Source: Saprospiraceae bacterium
GTDB lineage: Bacteria; Bacteroidota; Bacteroidia; Chitinophagales; Saprospiraceae
Direction: 5' to 3'
NCBI GenBank assembly: GCA_019187225.1
Contig: JABAQQ010000052.1
Span: 1-64,000 of the forward strand
DNA length: 64,000 nt
The position numbers and the translations under genes were made by a program. The stretch's first letter is position 1. The number at the start of each line of letters is the position of its first letter. This document shows, one piece after another, positions 62,510-64,000 of this stretch. A model generated the notes under the pieces. The model saw nothing but the letters and a program-made list of their open reading frames with translations. It was not told the DNA's origin and did not search any database.

Positions 62510-63769
62510 ATGCTTCCTTTTCTGCTTAAACTGACCATTTGCTGGGGCTTTTTTGCACTGTTGTATGGGCTGGTACTTCGGAGGGAAACCTTTTTCCGGG
62601 CCAATCGCGCCTATCTAATCGGTACAGTGGCTCTGGGTATTTTGCTGGCATTACCTGTTGACTGGCCGGCGGTTTGGCGGGTAGAGTATGTATTACCGGC
62701 AAGCGTATTGCCGGCAGTGACGATCGGTATGGAACAGGCGGCAAATTCGGCGGAACACCGGGGATGGCTGATTTGCTTTTGGATGGTATACGGGATCGGC
62801 ACGGGATTGGCCTTGTTGCGCATGATGTGGGGGCTTTTCAGGATCATACGCATGGTTTCTAAAGGCAAGGTGGAGCGATTGGCCGACGGCTGTATTCTGA
62901 TAGAAACGGATGAAGCACAAGTGCCGTTTTCGTTTTTTAAATGGCTTTTCGTTCCACAGAAGTACATCGCATCGGACGAAGAGCACGTCCTTCACGCTAT
63001 GCTCGCACACGAACGTGCCCATGCGCACGATTGGCACAGCATAGATGTGTTATTGGTTGAAATGATGTGCGTCGTATTCTGGTTTCATCCCCTGGCGCAT
63101 TGGTACCGCAGGGCAATAAGGACAGTACACGAATACCTGGCGGATGCCGAAGCGTCGCGCCTGACCGACAAAAAACAATATGGCCTGTTGTTGATAAGGC
63201 AAGCGCAATCCGGAGTGTCGCTTGCTTTTGTGAACCATTTTTTCCAATCACCACTCAAACAGCGACTTATCATGTTGACACGCAATGCGTCGCCTGCGCT
63301 CCGGGCCTGGAAATATGGATTGTTTTTGCCCGTTTTTGTTTTTCTTTTCCTGCTTGCATGTCAAAAAACAGATCAGGAACTGGCAGACAATAAAATCACT
63401 GATCAGGCAGTACCCTCCCGACCGGAAACGGGCACAGATGTGCATGATTTGTTCGATTTGGAGCAGGCGCCGCAATTTCCGGGGGGGAAGGACGCACTGG
63501 TACATTTTTTATCCGAAAACATCAGGTACCCGGAAACCGCCCGGCGGGATTCGGCACAGGGAACTATAATTGTTGGCTTCGTCATTGATGAGAATGGCAA
63601 AATTACGGATGTGGGAAAAACGGAAGGCGCACACCCGGCATGGCGGCAGGATTTTATGAACGAAGCCATTCGTGCGATAGAGCGAATGCCCGATTGGACG
63701 CCTGGCCGGAAGAATGGCAAACCGGTGAAAGTGACATTTTCCCTGCCCATCCATTTTAAACTCAGGTAG
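62510..63769 (+). CDS. M56 (BlaR1-like) metallopeptidase fused to a TonB C-terminal domain
   Basis: A 419-residue membrane protein. Transmembrane helices are at about 5-22, 35-52, 80-105 and 255-285 (SPALRAWKYGLFLPVFVFLFLLAC). The M56 metallopeptidase motif HERAH in AMLAHERAHAHDWHSIDVLLVEMM (about 163-167) and the downstream E in EYLADAEA are as in BlaR1. The C-terminal periplasmic part is not a penicillin-binding sensor but a TonB C-terminal domain (about 320-419: QAPQFPGGKDALVHFLSENIRYPETARRDSAQGTIIVGFVIDENGKITDV). This fusion occurs in Bacteroidota. The likely role is to cleave the BlaI-like repressor at 61137 in response to a cell-envelope signal; the exact signal is unknown. Confidence 0.92.
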   Translation: MLPFLLKLTICWGFFALLYGLVLRRETFFRANRAYLIGTVALGILLALPVDWPAVWRVEYVLPASVLPAVTIGMEQAANSAEHRGWLICFWMVYGIGTGLALLRMMWGLFRIIRMVSKGKVERLADGCILIETDEAQVPFSFFKWLFVPQKYIASDEEHVLHAMLAHERAHAHDWHSIDVLLVEMMCVVFWFHPLAHWYRRAIRTVHEYLADAEASRLTDKKQYGLLLIRQAQSGVSLAFVNHFFQSPLKQRLIMLTRNASPALRAWKYGLFLPVFVFLFLLACQKTDQELADNKITDQAVPSRPETGTDVHDLFDLEQAPQFPGGKDALVHFLSENIRYPETARRDSAQGTIIVGFVIDENGKITDVGKTEGAHPAWRQDFMNEAIRAIERMPDWTPGRKNGKPVKVTFSLPIHFKLR

Positions 63770-63881
63770 CTTCCGCTCTACAGGTTTTGTTCCCCAAAAT
63801 TCTCATTGTTCCGGCGGCTTTTGCCGGGGAGCCTCTCTTTTGCCTGTTCATTTGATTTTTTCACATTCAAACATTTACGCT

Positions 63882-64000
63882 ATGAAAATCAATCTGTTCT
63901 CCTGGCTGCTTGGTACGGCCTTCACTTTAATGACAGTTTTGCCGCTTACCGCTCAAAAGGTGGTTGCAAAGCCGGAACAAATGCCGCAATATCCCGGCGG
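63882..64000 (+). CDS. Exported TonB-like protein, partial at the right edge
   Basis: An ATG at 63882 opens a frame that runs off the window (39 codons). It encodes a signal peptide (MKINLFSWLLGTAFTLMTVLPLTAQ) followed by KPEQMPQYPGG, the hallmark beginning of Bacteroidota TonB C-terminal domains (compare QAPQFPGG in the preceding gene). It is probably another TonB-domain partner in the cluster. Confidence 0.75.
   Translation, partial: MKINLFSWLLGTAFTLMTVLPLTAQKVVAKPEQMPQYPG

Overview
The window is chromosomal DNA of a Bacteroidota bacterium, most likely of the Saprospirales type (the order is inference). The evidence is a giant SprA gliding/type IX secretion (T9SS) translocon protein, four large secreted proteins with T9SS C-terminal sorting domains, a TonB receptor with a carboxypeptidase-like plug extension, Bacteroidota-style promoters (TTG - about 20 bp - TAnnTTTG) and a GC content near 50%. 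No rRNA, tRNA, CRISPR array or complete insertion sequence was recognised.

Layout. 0.1-10.9 kb holds dispersed single genes: a lipoprotein alpha/beta hydrolase, a GH13 amylase lipoprotein, an HxlR regulator divergent from a DJ-1/PfpI-hydrolase fusion, a DUF481-like outer-membrane protein, an F420-type NADP oxidoreductase, a T9SS cargo protein and an AlkC-like alkylation repair protein. 11-15.4 kb holds a short TonB-dependent receptor and a DUF885 metallopeptidase. 15.5-20 kb is a tight three-gene minus-strand operon of unrecognised proteins, the best candidate here for an undescribed system. 20.2-29.8 kb is an ABC exporter locus: FtsX/MacB-like permease, OmpA-family protein, two ATPases, a HlyD adaptor and a divergent sigma-54 response regulator. 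29.9-31.3 kb is rpsF-rpsR-rplI. 31.4-34.3 kb is radA, disturbed by a DUF1016 nuclease gene inserted at its 5' end and a DUF4143 remnant behind it. 34.3-53 kb holds T9SS cargo proteins, a cation/proton antiporter, hemN, kynU, two paralogous helical proteins, a methyltransferase and lspA. 53.2-61 kb is sprA. 61.1-64 kb is a BlaI / DUF4350-like / M56-TonB / TonB-like cluster cut by the right edge.

The main functional inference concerns the exporter locus. Two upstream regions, one before the permease and one between the HlyD operon and the regulator, carry the same 36-bp architecture: two 16-bp dyads (TGTyCG-N4-CGrACA type) separated by 4 bp. Each ends 57 bp from a GGCA -24-like element. A third sigma-54-like promoter (GG-N10-GC) faces the regulator gene. 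This suggests that the regulator binds these sites and coordinates permease, adaptor/ATPases and itself.

The intergenic DNA is unusually rich in fold-back structures: a perfect 30-bp inverted repeat, REP-like GC-rich palindromes, imperfect long hairpins, and heptanucleotide tandem repeats. One heptad array lies inside the reading frame of the methyltransferase gene.
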